Shown: piece after piece, positions 1-8,546 of the stretch | Layout: the number at the start of each line of letters is the position of its first letter | Position numbering within the stretch: position 1 is the first letter of the stretch | Origin: Calditrichota bacterium | Lineage (GTDB): Bacteria; Zhuqueibacterota; JdFR-76; BMS3Abin05 | Direction of reading: 5' to 3' | Assembly (NCBI GenBank): GCA_013151735.1 | Contig: JAADHR010000188.1 | Span: forward strand, 1-46,978 | Length of the DNA: 46,978 nucleotides | Translations under genes and position numbers: made by a program | The notes under the pieces: generated by a model | The model's input: the letters and a program-made list of their open reading frames with translations, nothing else | Database searches by the model: none | Told to the model about the DNA's origin: nothing

Positions 1-819
1 AACGGGTGTTGAAGTGAAATCCGGCTTTCATGCCGTCGTGAATCAAGTAAGCTACAATCTGCTCGATATTTTTCCCGTGCGGATGGTGTCCCAAATCCAC
101 TAAGACCCCCACATTCTTTCCAAGGTGCTTCGCCAGAAGATACGCCGTTCCCCAATCCGAAATGGTTGTGCTGTACGTTCCCGGTTCAAAAACCTTGTAC
201 TCGATCAAAATGGTCACATCCGAATCGATCTTCGAATGCGCTTTTTTTAGACTGTCCTGAAGATTCGCCAGGGCTTTTCGTAACTGAATTTGGCCGGGAT
301 ACAGCGACCCGTCCGGGAACCAGAGTGTCAGCAATTGAGTTCCCAAATCCTTTGCAATTTTTCCGCCGAGAATGGTCTGCTCAACGTAGCGCTCTCGAAC
401 CTGAGGGTCATCCGAAGACAGGCTTCCCCGGTACGATCCTTTTAAAAAATAGGTGGGACTCACAGATCCAATATGCAGCCCCCGTTCTTCGGCGGCACGC
501 GCCACCCGCTCGGCCAGCTTGTAATTACCGGTTACGCCATCTTCCGAAAAATCCCAGAGAATGTGCGTAGCGATGGTGGGCGTCGCTCCGGTGAGTCGGT
601 TTACAAAAGAGGCATCCTCCAATTTCTGATCAATCGTTTGGGCGGCTCCCGGGGGCATGTAGTCCCCAAACCGGCCTCCGCCAAAGGGACCAAAAATCCA
701 ACTGGGCACTTCCACCCTGAAACTTTGAACCGCCTGAATGGCTTGGGCCACCCGGTCTTTTCCAAATTCAGACTCCAGCGCCTGAAGTCCGGCAGAAATT
801 TGTTTTTCAGTCATCATAA
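1..819 (-). CDS. rhaI: L-rhamnose isomerase, RhaI type (C-terminus outside window)
   Basis: A TIM-barrel sugar isomerase that converts L-rhamnose to L-rhamnulose in the cytoplasm. The reverse-strand reading frame is open for 273 codons from ATG at 819 to the window edge, so the 3' end is missing. The motifs WFPDGSLYPGQ, the EYK triad (about residue 205, a Glu metal ligand and a Lys), DWGTAYLLAKHLG, VDLGHH and GFHFN match the Pseudomonas stutzeri-type L-rhamnose isomerase (broad aldose specificity), not the E. coli RhaA family. EYK replaces the EHK I recall in the Pseudomonas enzyme. A weak AAAGG ribosome site lies 7 nt before the ATG, and a second ATG follows directly. It is divergent from cydD, so its operon partners lie beyond the window. 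The true substrate could be another deoxy sugar or aldose. Confidence 0.85.
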
Positions 820-1174
820 ATCGGCCTTTAATTGATGTTTGAATGGCAGCAAAATAACGATATTTCAAAAGGAATGTTGTTTTTCGAAAGCTTCTTTAAT
901 ATGAAAAACTATCCTGAAAAATGCAAGCGGAAAACGATTTTTAAAAAAATTTTTTACACTTTCCTCACAAATAAATTGCGAAGATTTTTCACGTTTCAGG
1001 ATATCCAGGCCACCGGCAGCGAATTAACAAATTCCGTTATCCAAGATACCCAAACAGCCACTTCTCGTCAAAATGTCAGATTTCTTGTTGCAACTCACCG
1101 TCAGAAATTCTACATTAAAATGTTTGATTTTGAAAATAGGGTTAATCTGCTTATTCTAACGATTGACTAATTAA
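820..1174. other. AT-rich divergent intergenic region rhaI/cydD
   Basis: A 355-bp spacer that must hold the divergent promoters of the rhamnose isomerase gene (left) and cydD (right). It is clearly more AT-rich than the flanking genes and has long A and T tracts around 940-960. A 112-codon frame fills most of it on the plus strand, but it has no ribosome site, no recognisable motif and a biased Lys/Phe/Asn composition expected of AT-rich spacer, so I do not call it. No strong hairpin is visible. Confidence 0.6.
1130..1157 (+). promoter_or_regulatory. candidate sigma70 promoter for cydD
   Basis: TTGAAA (1130-1135), a 16-bp spacer and TATTCT (1152-1157). The predicted start point would be about 10 nt before the cydD ATG, giving a very short leader, which agrees with the lack of a ribosome-binding site there. 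This is a pattern match only, in AT-rich DNA where chance matches are common. Confidence 0.35.
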
Positions 1175-2905
1175 ATGAATTTAGACAAGCGGCTTCTCAA
1201 TCTTCTGAAAAACGTCCGTATTCTCATGGCACTGGCGGTTATCTTTGGTGTGGCTGCCGGTGTGTTTACCATCGGGCAGGCGGCCGCTCTCAGCCGAACA
1301 ATTTCCAGGGCATTTCTGCAGAAAATGCCCCTGCGGGATTTGGCATCATTCATTTATCTTTTCGGACTTTTCAGCCTGCTCCGGGCGGCTGCCATCTGGC
1401 TTCAGGAAATGACGGCCGGGAAAGTGGCCCGTCATGTGAAAGATTCGGTGCGCAGCGCCCTCATCCGAAAACTTCTTCAATTGGGTCCTGTGCGGATGAA
1501 ATCCGAACGGAGTGGCGAAATCAGCAATACCCTGCTTTCCGGTGTGGATGCCCTGGACGCCTACTTCAGTCAGTATCTGCCGCAGCTTTTTTTATCCACG
1601 TTAATTCCTGTCACCATTTTGTTTTTTGTCTTTCCCAACGACCTGTTAACCGGCTTTGTGTTCCTCCTGACGGCTCCTCTGATTCCACTTTTCATGATTC
1701 TCATCGGGAATATTGCACAGGCACTGACCCAAAAACAGTGGAAAACCCTCAGCCGGTTAAGCGCTCATTTTCTGGATGTTTTGCAGGGATTGACCACACT
1801 CAAAATTTTGGGGCGAAGCCAAGAGCAAATCAAAATGATTGCAGACATCAGCAATGATTTTCGGGTGCACACCATGACTGTTTTGCGGGTGGCCTTTTTG
1901 TCCGCTCTGGTACTGGAACTGGTTTCCACCATCAGTACGGCGGTCGTCGCGGTGGAAATTGGACTTCGGTTGCTGTACGCCAAAATGGCCTTTGAAAACG
2001 CCCTGTTCATTTTGATTCTGGCACCGGAATTCTATTTGCCCATGCGGTTGTTGGGAACCCGATTTCATGCCGGAATGGAGGGAACGGCCGCGGCCCGGCG
2101 CATTTTCCAAATTCTGGAAACCTCCGCTCCGGAACCCCTGAGTACACCTGCCCGCGTACCCGATTTAAAACAGGCAGTCCTTAAATTTGAATCCGTCAGT
2201 TTTTCGTACGATTCAGGCAGCCGGCCCGCATTACAGGAGGTTTCGTTTACTTTAGAACCCGGAAAGCGGACGGCGCTGGTGGGACCCAGCGGTTCCGGGA
2301 AAACCACCATCACCCATCTTCTTCTGCGATTTCTTAAACCCGAATCCGGAAGACTTCTGGCAAACGATCAGCCGATCAGCCATTTCAATCCGGACGATTG
2401 GCGCCGACAAATTGCCTGGGTTCCGCAAAATCCACACCTGTTTTACGGAACCCTTGCCGAAAACATCCGCATGGGACAGCCGGAGGCATCCCTTACTCAA
2501 ATTGAACAGGCAGCCAAACAAGCCGAAATGGATGATTTTATCCGGGCCCTGCCCCGGGGTTACGACACTCTCATCGGTGAAAAGGGCGCCCGGCTCAGTG
2601 GCGGACAGGCCCAACGCCTGGCTCTGGCGCGCGCCTTTTTAAAAAATGCCCCTTTTGTTATTCTGGATGAACCCACATCCAACCTCGATCCGGAAGTGGA
2701 GGCAAAAATTCAATCGGCCATGCAAACGCTAATGCAAGGCCGACGGGTTTTGTTGATCGCACACCGGCTGAGTACAAGCCGTTCAGCAGACCGCATTCTG
2801 GTTATTTTTAAAGGCCGAATTTTGGAAGCGGGTACCCACGAATCGCTTTTGCAGCAAAACGGCCTGTACAAAAAATTGGTTACGGCTTACGAGGGGGTGG
2901 CGTGA
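1175..2905 (+). CDS. cydD: CydD: thiol (cysteine/glutathione) exporter ABC half-transporter
   Basis: One half of the heterodimeric CydDC inner-membrane ABC exporter, which moves reduced thiols (cysteine, glutathione) to the periplasm and is needed to assemble cytochrome bd oxidase. The 576-residue protein has six membrane helices in the first ~300 residues, then an ATPase domain with Walker A GPSGSGKTT (about 370), signature LSGGQ (about 474), Walker B VILDEPTS (about 497) and an H-loop (AHRLS). Length and the opening architecture fit the CydD family (TIGR02857). ATG 1175 follows an in-frame TAA directly, so an earlier start is impossible; no Shine-Dalgarno is seen. It overlaps cydC, making a two-gene operon. 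No cydAB is present in the window. Without phylogeny, a generic ABC exporter pair cannot be fully excluded. Confidence 0.85.
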   Translation: MNLDKRLLNLLKNVRILMALAVIFGVAAGVFTIGQAAALSRTISRAFLQKMPLRDLASFIYLFGLFSLLRAAAIWLQEMTAGKVARHVKDSVRSALIRKLLQLGPVRMKSERSGEISNTLLSGVDALDAYFSQYLPQLFLSTLIPVTILFFVFPNDLLTGFVFLLTAPLIPLFMILIGNIAQALTQKQWKTLSRLSAHFLDVLQGLTTLKILGRSQEQIKMIADISNDFRVHTMTVLRVAFLSALVLELVSTISTAVVAVEIGLRLLYAKMAFENALFILILAPEFYLPMRLLGTRFHAGMEGTAAARRIFQILETSAPEPLSTPARVPDLKQAVLKFESVSFSYDSGSRPALQEVSFTLEPGKRTALVGPSGSGKTTITHLLLRFLKPESGRLLANDQPISHFNPDDWRRQIAWVPQNPHLFYGTLAENIRMGQPEASLTQIEQAAKQAEMDDFIRALPRGYDTLIGEKGARLSGGQAQRLALARAFLKNAPFVILDEPTSNLDPEVEAKIQSAMQTLMQGRRVLLIAHRLSTSRSADRILVIFKGRILEAGTHESLLQQNGLYKKLVTAYEGVA

Positions 2906-4650
2906 TGAAATCCTTTTTCAGGCTTATGAAATTGGCTGCTCCCTACAAATGGTGGATGGCTCTGGCCTCATTTCTGGGATTTCTGACCATTGGCAGCAGC
3001 ATCGGCCTGATGATGACCTCCGCGTACATCATTTCCAGGGCGGCCCTGCATCCGTCTATTGCCGTATTGCAGGTGGCCATTGTGGGTGTACGCTTTTTCG
3101 GGATTTCCCGGGGCATCTTCCGCTATCTGGAACGGTATGTTTCGCACGAAGTCACCTTTCGGCTTCTGGCCAAATTTCGCGTGTGGTTTTACCGATCGAT
3201 TGAACCCCTGGCTCCGGCACGACTCCTTCACTACCGCAGTGGGGATTTGCTGACCCGCGTGGTTTCCGACATCGAAAATCTGGAACACATGTACGTCCGC
3301 GTCATTGCTCCTCCGTTTGTGGCCGCTCTCGTTTTGCTTCTGATGTGGGTCTTGCTGGGCAGTTTTAGCGTCGCTTTTGCATGGGTTCTCACACTTGCGT
3401 TTTTCGCGGCCGGTTTGGGAATTCCAGCGGTGACCTGGCTGCTGAGCCGCCCAATCGGGCGCCAATGGGCTTCCCTGCAATCCCGGGTAAATACCGCCAC
3501 TATCGACGGTGTGCAGGGAATGGCCGATCTGGTGGCTTTTGGCCAGGCGGAAAACCATTTTAAAACACTTGAAAAACAGTACCAAACCTACACGAAGCTC
3601 CAGCACAAAATGGCGATTATCACCGGCCTTCACGATTCCCTGATGAATTTATTTTTGGATGCGACGGTTATTGCTATGCTGCTGGTTGCCATACCACAAG
3701 TCACGCATTCTTTCCTCGACGGGGTTTATCTGGCCGTCCTGGTGATGGGCGTGATGGCCGCCTTCGAATCCCTTTTTCCCCTGCCAACCGCCCTTCAGTT
3801 TTTGGAACAAAGCCTCCAGTCGGCCGGACGCTTGTTTGAAATGACCGATGCTCAGCCGGCCGTGCGCGATGTGGAAAAACCGGCACCGCTTCCCCGCACA
3901 TTCTCGCTGACCGTCCAAAATCTCAGCTTTGCCTATCCCGGTTCAAAGGAGCCGGTGCTGAAACATCTTTCATTTGAGGTACCGGAAAATCACGTCATTG
4001 CCATTGTGGGACCCAGCGGGGCGGGCAAATCCACACTTGTTCACCTACTCCTAAGATTCTACGATTATTCGGAAGGGCATATTTGGGCGGGCTCGCAAGA
4101 GCTTCGAGCCCTAAACCAGGAAGAGTGGAGGCGCCAGGTGAGTGTGGTTTCGCAGAACACCCATTTATTCAACGGGACGATTGCCGAAAATTTACGCATG
4201 GCCAAACCGGATGCCCGTGACGTAGAATTGGCAGATGCAGCCAAACAAGCCGATATTCACGCGTTTATTCAAAATCTGCCGCAGGGGTACGACACCTGGA
4301 TCGGGGAACAGGGGCTCCAATTAAGCGGCGGTGAGCGTCAGCGCCTGGCTCTGGCCCGGGCCATTCTCAAAGACAGTCCGATTCTCATTCTGGATGAGCC
4401 AACAACCAACCTGGATGCCATTACAGAAGAAAAAATACTCCACACACTCTGGAAAATCACCCGAACGCGAACCACATTGCTGATTACACATCGGTTGGCA
4501 GGACTGGAGAATGTACACCGAATCTACGTTTTGCGCAATGGAAAAATCGTTGAAGAAGGAACCCACTCCGGGCTGCTGGCATCCGACGGCAATTACGCCA
4601 AAATGTGGCGCCTGCAGCACGAATGGATAAAAAAGTCCCCGGCACTTTAA
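2905..4650 (+). CDS. cydC: CydC: thiol exporter ABC half-transporter
   Basis: Partner of CydD in the heterodimeric thiol exporter of the inner membrane. The 581-residue protein has a six-helix membrane domain, then Walker A GPSGAGKST (about 369), signature LSGGERQRLALARA (about 472), Walker B ILILDEPTT (about 494) and ITHRLAGL as the H-loop, so both halves keep intact ATP sites. The N-terminal stretch with FFGISRGIFRYLERYVSHE is typical of CydC (TIGR02868). The start could be GTG 2902 (4-base overlap with cydD) or ATG 2905 (1-base overlap). I chose ATG because the AGGGGG ribosome site at 2892-2897 is then about 7 nt away. The last codons overlap a terminator hairpin that serves the convergent gene on the other strand. 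Confidence 0.87.
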   Translation: MKSFFRLMKLAAPYKWWMALASFLGFLTIGSSIGLMMTSAYIISRAALHPSIAVLQVAIVGVRFFGISRGIFRYLERYVSHEVTFRLLAKFRVWFYRSIEPLAPARLLHYRSGDLLTRVVSDIENLEHMYVRVIAPPFVAALVLLLMWVLLGSFSVAFAWVLTLAFFAAGLGIPAVTWLLSRPIGRQWASLQSRVNTATIDGVQGMADLVAFGQAENHFKTLEKQYQTYTKLQHKMAIITGLHDSLMNLFLDATVIAMLLVAIPQVTHSFLDGVYLAVLVMGVMAAFESLFPLPTALQFLEQSLQSAGRLFEMTDAQPAVRDVEKPAPLPRTFSLTVQNLSFAYPGSKEPVLKHLSFEVPENHVIAIVGPSGAGKSTLVHLLLRFYDYSEGHIWAGSQELRALNQEEWRRQVSVVSQNTHLFNGTIAENLRMAKPDARDVELADAAKQADIHAFIQNLPQGYDTWIGEQGLQLSGGERQRLALARAILKDSPILILDEPTTNLDAITEEKILHTLWKITRTRTTLLITHRLAGLENVHRIYVLRNGKIVEEGTHSGLLASDGNYAKMWRLQHEWIKKSPAL

Positions 4651-4663
4651 ACGTACCGGGGAC
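4629..4663 (-). terminator. intrinsic terminator of the FadL-type gene, inside the cydC 3' end
   Basis: Perfect 8-bp stem GTCCCCGG (4635-4642) with CCGGGGAC (4656-4663), plus two further AC/GT pairs after one mismatch. On the reverse strand it is followed by six U (4629-4634). There is no U-run on the plus strand, so it terminates the reverse-strand operon while lying over the last codons and stop of cydC. Confidence 0.8.
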
Positions 4664-4688
4664 CCAAACCGTGGATTTGTAACCCGGA

Positions 4689-5831
4689 CTAAAGACCCAG
4701 CGTGGCCCCCAGTGTCATTCGAACATCCACATCCGTAGTCTTGGCCATGGTATAATCATAGCCATTCCAGAGCTCGCTGTTGTAGGTGGATCCCCCCAGT
4801 TCCAGGCTGGCGTCAAGCGAAAGATTTCCAAATGCCAGACCCGTTCCCAGCGTCAGCATGGTACCGGTAATCTTGTTTCCCTCATCATCCTTCCAGGGCT
4901 TGGGATCGGTGTAGAGCCCGGCTCTGAGAGGAATCGCCAATCCACCGAGGCTGATCACAAATTCCCCACCCAGATGAATGGAATTGGCATCTTCAAAACC
5001 GCTGCTCACATCTTTTTCTCGGTCAGATGAAAAAGTGGCCTTCGACCACGGTCTGGCCTGATAGTCAACTGCCAGCATTAAATTGTCGAATGGGCGAAAC
5101 ACGGCACCAACCGAGAAAAACATGGGAATTTTAAGGTCGGTTTCGCTGTCATTCTTTTTAATTTTCAATGTGTACGGCAGCTTAAAATTTGCGCCAATCG
5201 AAAAATGATTAAAATGGGCAAGTGTCCCGATTTCGATGGACGCACCGGAATAATCTGTTTTCCCGCTGTTAGAGGATGTTTGACCGTTGCTCTCCCAGGA
5301 GCTTTCGTCGCTTCCGGTTAAAATATTGAACGTACCGCCAATCGAAAAATTAGGAATAAACTGCATCGCCACACTGGGAGAAATGCCCCAAACCCCGCCT
5401 TTTTCTTTATAGGTTGCTTTGTCTCCGGTTTCGGTGGATGTGTAGGTTGTTGTGTTGTTAAAATCAAACACATTCCGATAGGCCCCCCCTACTACCATGT
5501 TGCTGGTTCCCATGGAAAGCGGAAGCACAAAACTGGCAAAATTCAAATTAAAATCAGACGCGCGGTCAATTGTGAAGGTGGCTCCCTCGGTTGTTTCGCT
5601 GCCGGCGCTCACTCGGCCGATTACAGAGACTTCCGGCGCCATGAGTTGCGTGAGCCCCGCGGCATTCCAGGAAATGGCGGTTGCATCATCCGCAACACCG
5701 GTGAAGGCATATCCCATAGCCGATGCGCGGGCTCCGCTTCCGGTTGGATTTAAGCGGCTTTGCGCATGTGCAGAATAAGCAATCAGTGTAAAAAATGAAA
5801 TAACTGTCATTATTCCGATTAATTTTCGCAT
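4689..5831 (-). CDS. FadL/OmpP1-family outer-membrane beta-barrel protein
   Basis: A predicted outer-membrane transport barrel of 380 residues. A Sec signal peptide ends near AHA-QS (residue ~24). The mature protein opens with GSGARASAMGYAFTGVADDATAISWNAAGL, split here as GSGARASAMG then a short link and ATAISWNAAGL: the N-terminal hatch signature of the OMPP1/FadL/TodX and PorV-like families. The rest is alternating aromatic/polar strands, and the C-terminus (MTLGATLGL) is a typical barrel-closing strand. Family members carry hydrophobic substrates or act as secretion accessories; the substrate here cannot be read. ATG 5831 has AAAGGAG 5 nt upstream. It lies 39 bp after the CsgG-type gene in one operon and ends at the terminator at 4629-4663. 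Confidence 0.8.
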   Translation of the reverse strand: MRKLIGIMTVISFFTLIAYSAHAQSRLNPTGSGARASAMGYAFTGVADDATAISWNAAGLTQLMAPEVSVIGRVSAGSETTEGATFTIDRASDFNLNFASFVLPLSMGTSNMVVGGAYRNVFDFNNTTTYTSTETGDKATYKEKGGVWGISPSVAMQFIPNFSIGGTFNILTGSDESSWESNGQTSSNSGKTDYSGASIEIGTLAHFNHFSIGANFKLPYTLKIKKNDSETDLKIPMFFSVGAVFRPFDNLMLAVDYQARPWSKATFSSDREKDVSSGFEDANSIHLGGEFVISLGGLAIPLRAGLYTDPKPWKDDEGNKITGTMLTLGTGLAFGNLSLDASLELGGSTYNSELWNGYDYTMAKTTDVDVRMTLGATLGL

Positions 5832-5870
5832 GCGTTCTCCTTTATTTTTGGTTAGGTGATTTTCCAGTGT

Positions 5871-7022
5871 TTATTTTGTTAAGAATTTGTCGCCTACACT
5901 TATGACGCCCCCCGTGGTCGAAATCGGTTTGGCCACACTGTATTTTTCAAATGAATCGTTGACCAAAACCTCTCCGATAATATTGGTTTCGCGTCCCAAG
6001 ACTTCCCCGGTTATCGGATGGCGAATTTCCTTGCCTTCCCTGTAAATAATGCATTTCATTCCGGGCCTCAGGCCGCTGTTTAATCCCTTATCCAGCATGA
6101 TTTTCTGCCCGTTAACCTGAATGACAAACCCGTCTACCAGAGGCAAATCTTCCACAATGGCATTGGCCACGTTTTCCACGGTGTTTTTGACACTTTGCAT
6201 ATCCGAACTGCCGGAGTACCCGTCCCGGGCGGTAATGATCCGCGCCGATTCCGTATCAATGACGCGGGCGTCAATACTGACCGAGCCGTTCTGCGTCAGA
6301 ACCACGCTTCCCATAACGATGGCATCCACCCCAATTCCTTTACCGATTTTGGCGGCGGTGGCGGCATCCAGAATTCCCGACATGCCCAGTTTTTGTTCTT
6401 CCAGAATCCTGTTAAGCTGGGCCCGCTCCATGACCTTAAATCGATTCTTGTTCACCAAAACGGTGGTCATTTTGTCCAGGACAATTTCTCCCAGGTCTTT
6501 GCTGGCCCCCTTATTTTCGAACGGAAGAACCGCTATTCCCATTCGCTCACCCACCAATTTGATGGTCTTATTCCCGACAATCAACTGTTCCCCCTTCTTT
6601 TTTGCCGCAGAAGACGGCTGAGAGGCGGGTTTCCGGGTCTGGGCAACCTGAGGAGAGGTTTTCTCCCCTCCAAGAGCCCTGTTTACCAGGTCCAAATATT
6701 TTGTTGCCCGAAGGGAAGGCGCCTGTCCAATGGATGTTCGCAATTGCTGCCGGGCCAACTTGTATTTTTTCAAATAATAATAGGCCACGCCGAGTTCCCG
6801 GTGAGGAAAATATTCTTCAAAATGCATTCCGTAGGTTCTCACCCGTTTGGAATCTTTCCCGTGGCCCCGTATGGCAATCAGGAAATGACCGGCCGCTTTT
6901 TGATACCGCCCGGAGGCCAGCGCCCGACGCCCAAGTTGATACTGTTTATACCAGAGAGATTGTCCCTGTGCCTGTGCAGCAATTATCCCAAAAATTAAAA
7001 AAACAAAAAGGAGCCGCTTCAT
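5871..7022 (-). CDS. CsgG-domain protein with N-terminal repeats and FlgT-like C-terminus
   Basis: A 383-residue exported protein. A Sec signal peptide (MKRLLFVFLIFGIIAAQAQG) is followed by a helical TPR-like region (about 25-140). A CsgG domain (about 165-290; IAVLPFENKG, FKVMERAQLNRILEEQKLGMSG, GVDAIVMGSV) and a C-terminal segment like FlgT (GLNSGLRPGMKCIIYREGKEI, split after GMKC) follow. CsgG proteins form or regulate outer-membrane complexes; the molecular role here is unknown. There is no Cys at the cleavage site, so unlike curli CsgG it is not a lipoprotein. The frame is open up to 7196, but ATG 7022 has AAGGAGG 9 nt upstream and begins the signal peptide. First gene of an operon with the FadL-type barrel, suggesting a shared envelope function. 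Confidence 0.82.
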   Translation of the reverse strand: MKRLLFVFLIFGIIAAQAQGQSLWYKQYQLGRRALASGRYQKAAGHFLIAIRGHGKDSKRVRTYGMHFEEYFPHRELGVAYYYLKKYKLARQQLRTSIGQAPSLRATKYLDLVNRALGGEKTSPQVAQTRKPASQPSSAAKKKGEQLIVGNKTIKLVGERMGIAVLPFENKGASKDLGEIVLDKMTTVLVNKNRFKVMERAQLNRILEEQKLGMSGILDAATAAKIGKGIGVDAIVMGSVVLTQNGSVSIDARVIDTESARIITARDGYSGSSDMQSVKNTVENVANAIVEDLPLVDGFVIQVNGQKIMLDKGLNSGLRPGMKCIIYREGKEIRHPITGEVLGRETNIIGEVLVNDSFEKYSVAKPISTTGGVISVGDKFLTK

Positions 7023-7184
7023 AAAACTCTTCCTCCTTAAATTGGCGAACGGATTTGAATTGTGACGATTTGCATGGGTTCCCTGTTCAGGAACCGTCTG
7101 TTTGCGATAAAACGAAACAAACTTAGAAAGAAGATCCCAACCATTTGAAGGCAAAATACTTTCAGACAAAAAGATTTGTATATT

Positions 7185-7213
7185 ATAATAGGCCAAAAAT
7201 TGGAAATTGTCAA
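7185..7213 (-). promoter_or_regulatory. sigma70 promoter for the CsgG/FadL-type operon
   Basis: TTGACA (plus-strand complement at 7208-7213), a 17-bp spacer and TATTAT (complement at 7185-7190): a near-consensus promoter on the reverse strand. It would give an untranslated leader of roughly 155 nt before the ATG at 7022. It lies just beyond the terminator of the sdh operon. Confidence 0.75.
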
Positions 7214-7234
7214 GAAAATAATAGTCCTAAAAGG

Positions 7235-7265
7235 AAAAAGAGGTGGCACAATCGCCACCTCTTTT
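7235..7265 (-). terminator. intrinsic terminator of the mdh-fum-sdh operon
   Basis: Perfect 12-bp stem AAAAGAGGTGGC (7236-7247) with GCCACCTCTTTT (7254-7265) and a 6-nt loop. On the reverse strand the 3' arm runs into a U-tract. It begins 26 bp downstream of the sdhB stop. Confidence 0.88.
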
Positions 7266-7291
7266 GATTAGTGTATAAGGAAAACAGATCA

Positions 7292-8146
7292 TCATTTGAC
7301 TGTTTTTTCGGGAGGATAGGGCACGCTTTCGAGGCGCTTCACATTCACAGGTTGTTTGGCAATAGGCGCCGGTTCGCGTTTTTTCCCGAATTTGCGAGCC
7401 GTAATTTCCCGCTTTAACAACTGAATGGCAAACGCCGGATCCACACCTTTGGGACAGGCATCGGAACAGGCACCGGCAAAGTGACACCGCCAGGCGCCGT
7501 GTGTTTTATCCACAGAATCAATCCGTTCCATGAACCCATCGTCCCGCGTATCAATGGTGTAACGATAGGCTTGCGTTAAGGCCTGTGGTCCCGGAAACTC
7601 TTCATCTGTGGCCACCACCGGGCATGCCGCCATACAGGCTCCGCATTTGATACAGTAGGAGAATTGCAGATATTCCTCCAATTCATCAGGCGTCTGGTAC
7701 AATTCGCCTTTGGGATTCTTCTGATCTTCCTTGTCCTTCCGAATAATGTACGGCTTCACCGCTTCATGATTCTGAATCAGCGGGGTTAAATCCGGTACAA
7801 TATCCCGAAGAATCGGATAATTTGCCAGAGGTTTTATCACCACCTCGTCGGATTGTAATTCAGCAATAACCTGGGTTTGGCAGGCCAGCCGGGGCTTGCC
7901 ATTGATATCCATTGCGCAGGAGCCACAGATACCCATTCGGCAGGATGCGCGGTACGAAACCGTACTATCCATATTCTCCTTGATATGCATCACGGCATCC
8001 AAAACCGTCCAGCCTTTTACCACGGGAACGGTGAAGGTGTCGAAATGCGGCTCTGTATTTACATCGGGATCGTAACGAAAGATTTTAAACACAATATCTT
8101 TCGTTTCAGCAAAGTTTGTTTTATAGCTTTCATTTGTTTCACTCAT
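7292..8146 (-). CDS. sdhB: succinate dehydrogenase/fumarate reductase iron-sulfur subunit
   Basis: Electron-transfer subunit linking the flavoprotein to the membrane anchors. 284 residues carry a plant-type 2Fe-2S site (C69, C74, C77, C89 in SCRMGICGSC...ACQ), a 4Fe-4S site (C165, C168, C171, C175 in CIKCGACMAACP), and the 3Fe-4S site (C221, C227, C231 in CHFAGACSDACPKG). All ligands are present. The CHFAGACSDACPKGVDP segment looks more like FrdB of E. coli than its SdhB. ATG 8146 has AGGAGG 7 nt upstream. It is the last gene of the block, 12 bp after sdhD. The quinone used and the direction of flow cannot be decided from sequence. Confidence 0.93.
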   Translation of the reverse strand: MSETNESYKTNFAETKDIVFKIFRYDPDVNTEPHFDTFTVPVVKGWTVLDAVMHIKENMDSTVSYRASCRMGICGSCAMDINGKPRLACQTQVIAELQSDEVVIKPLANYPILRDIVPDLTPLIQNHEAVKPYIIRKDKEDQKNPKGELYQTPDELEEYLQFSYCIKCGACMAACPVVATDEEFPGPQALTQAYRYTIDTRDDGFMERIDSVDKTHGAWRCHFAGACSDACPKGVDPAFAIQLLKREITARKFGKKREPAPIAKQPVNVKRLESVPYPPEKTVK

Positions 8147-8158
8147 TCGTCAGTCCTC

Positions 8159-8533
8159 CTAAGCGTTCGCCATGGTGTAGCCAATAATAATTGCATAGGT
8201 ACCATATACGGCCAGGCCGAAACCAAACAGGAAAATAACCCAGTTGACCACAGCTTGAGCTGTTTTTGACATGGAAATTTCCAGAATCATCGAACGCAAT
8301 CCATAAAATCCATGGTACAATGCAAACCACATGAGTAATAAGTAAATGATCAGATAAGCAATCGTCTTGGCTCGGGCAAGCACATCCGCATAAGAGAGCA
8401 CGTCACCGGCTGACATAATGCCAATCGCCTGCATGATCTTATCCAGATGCATGACACCAATATGGATGCCAAGAACAAAGATAATAACAATGCCCGCTAT
8501 GAGATGCCAAAACCACAACGTCGATTCACGCAT
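8159..8533 (-). CDS. sdhD: succinate dehydrogenase membrane anchor, cytochrome b subunit D
   Basis: Small membrane anchor of complex II, 124 residues with three predicted membrane helices. Candidate heme-ligand His residues sit in WHLIAG and GIHIGVMH (helix 1) and in LYHGFYGLR (helix 2), the last being the usual HGxxGLR motif of this family. Together with SdhC there are enough membrane His for two b hemes, so a di-heme (type A/B) enzyme is plausible. AAGGAGG lies 5 nt before ATG 8533. It sits 13 bp after sdhC and 12 bp before sdhB. The C/D naming is by order and similarity only. Confidence 0.82.
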   Translation of the reverse strand: MRESTLWFWHLIAGIVIIFVLGIHIGVMHLDKIMQAIGIMSAGDVLSYADVLARAKTIAYLIIYLLLMWFALYHGFYGLRSMILEISMSKTAQAVVNWVIFLFGFGLAVYGTYAIIIGYTMANA

Positions 8534-8546
8534 TTGAACCTCCTTA

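Noticed and set aside
832-1170. 112-codon plus-strand frame between the rhamnose isomerase gene and cydD
   Set aside because: No ribosome site, no recognisable motif, AT-rich Lys/Phe/Asn composition, and it fills a divergent promoter region.
6195-6998. 267-codon plus-strand frame opposite the CsgG-type gene
   Set aside because: Shadow frame; the reverse strand has signal peptide, CsgG domain, ribosome site and promoter.
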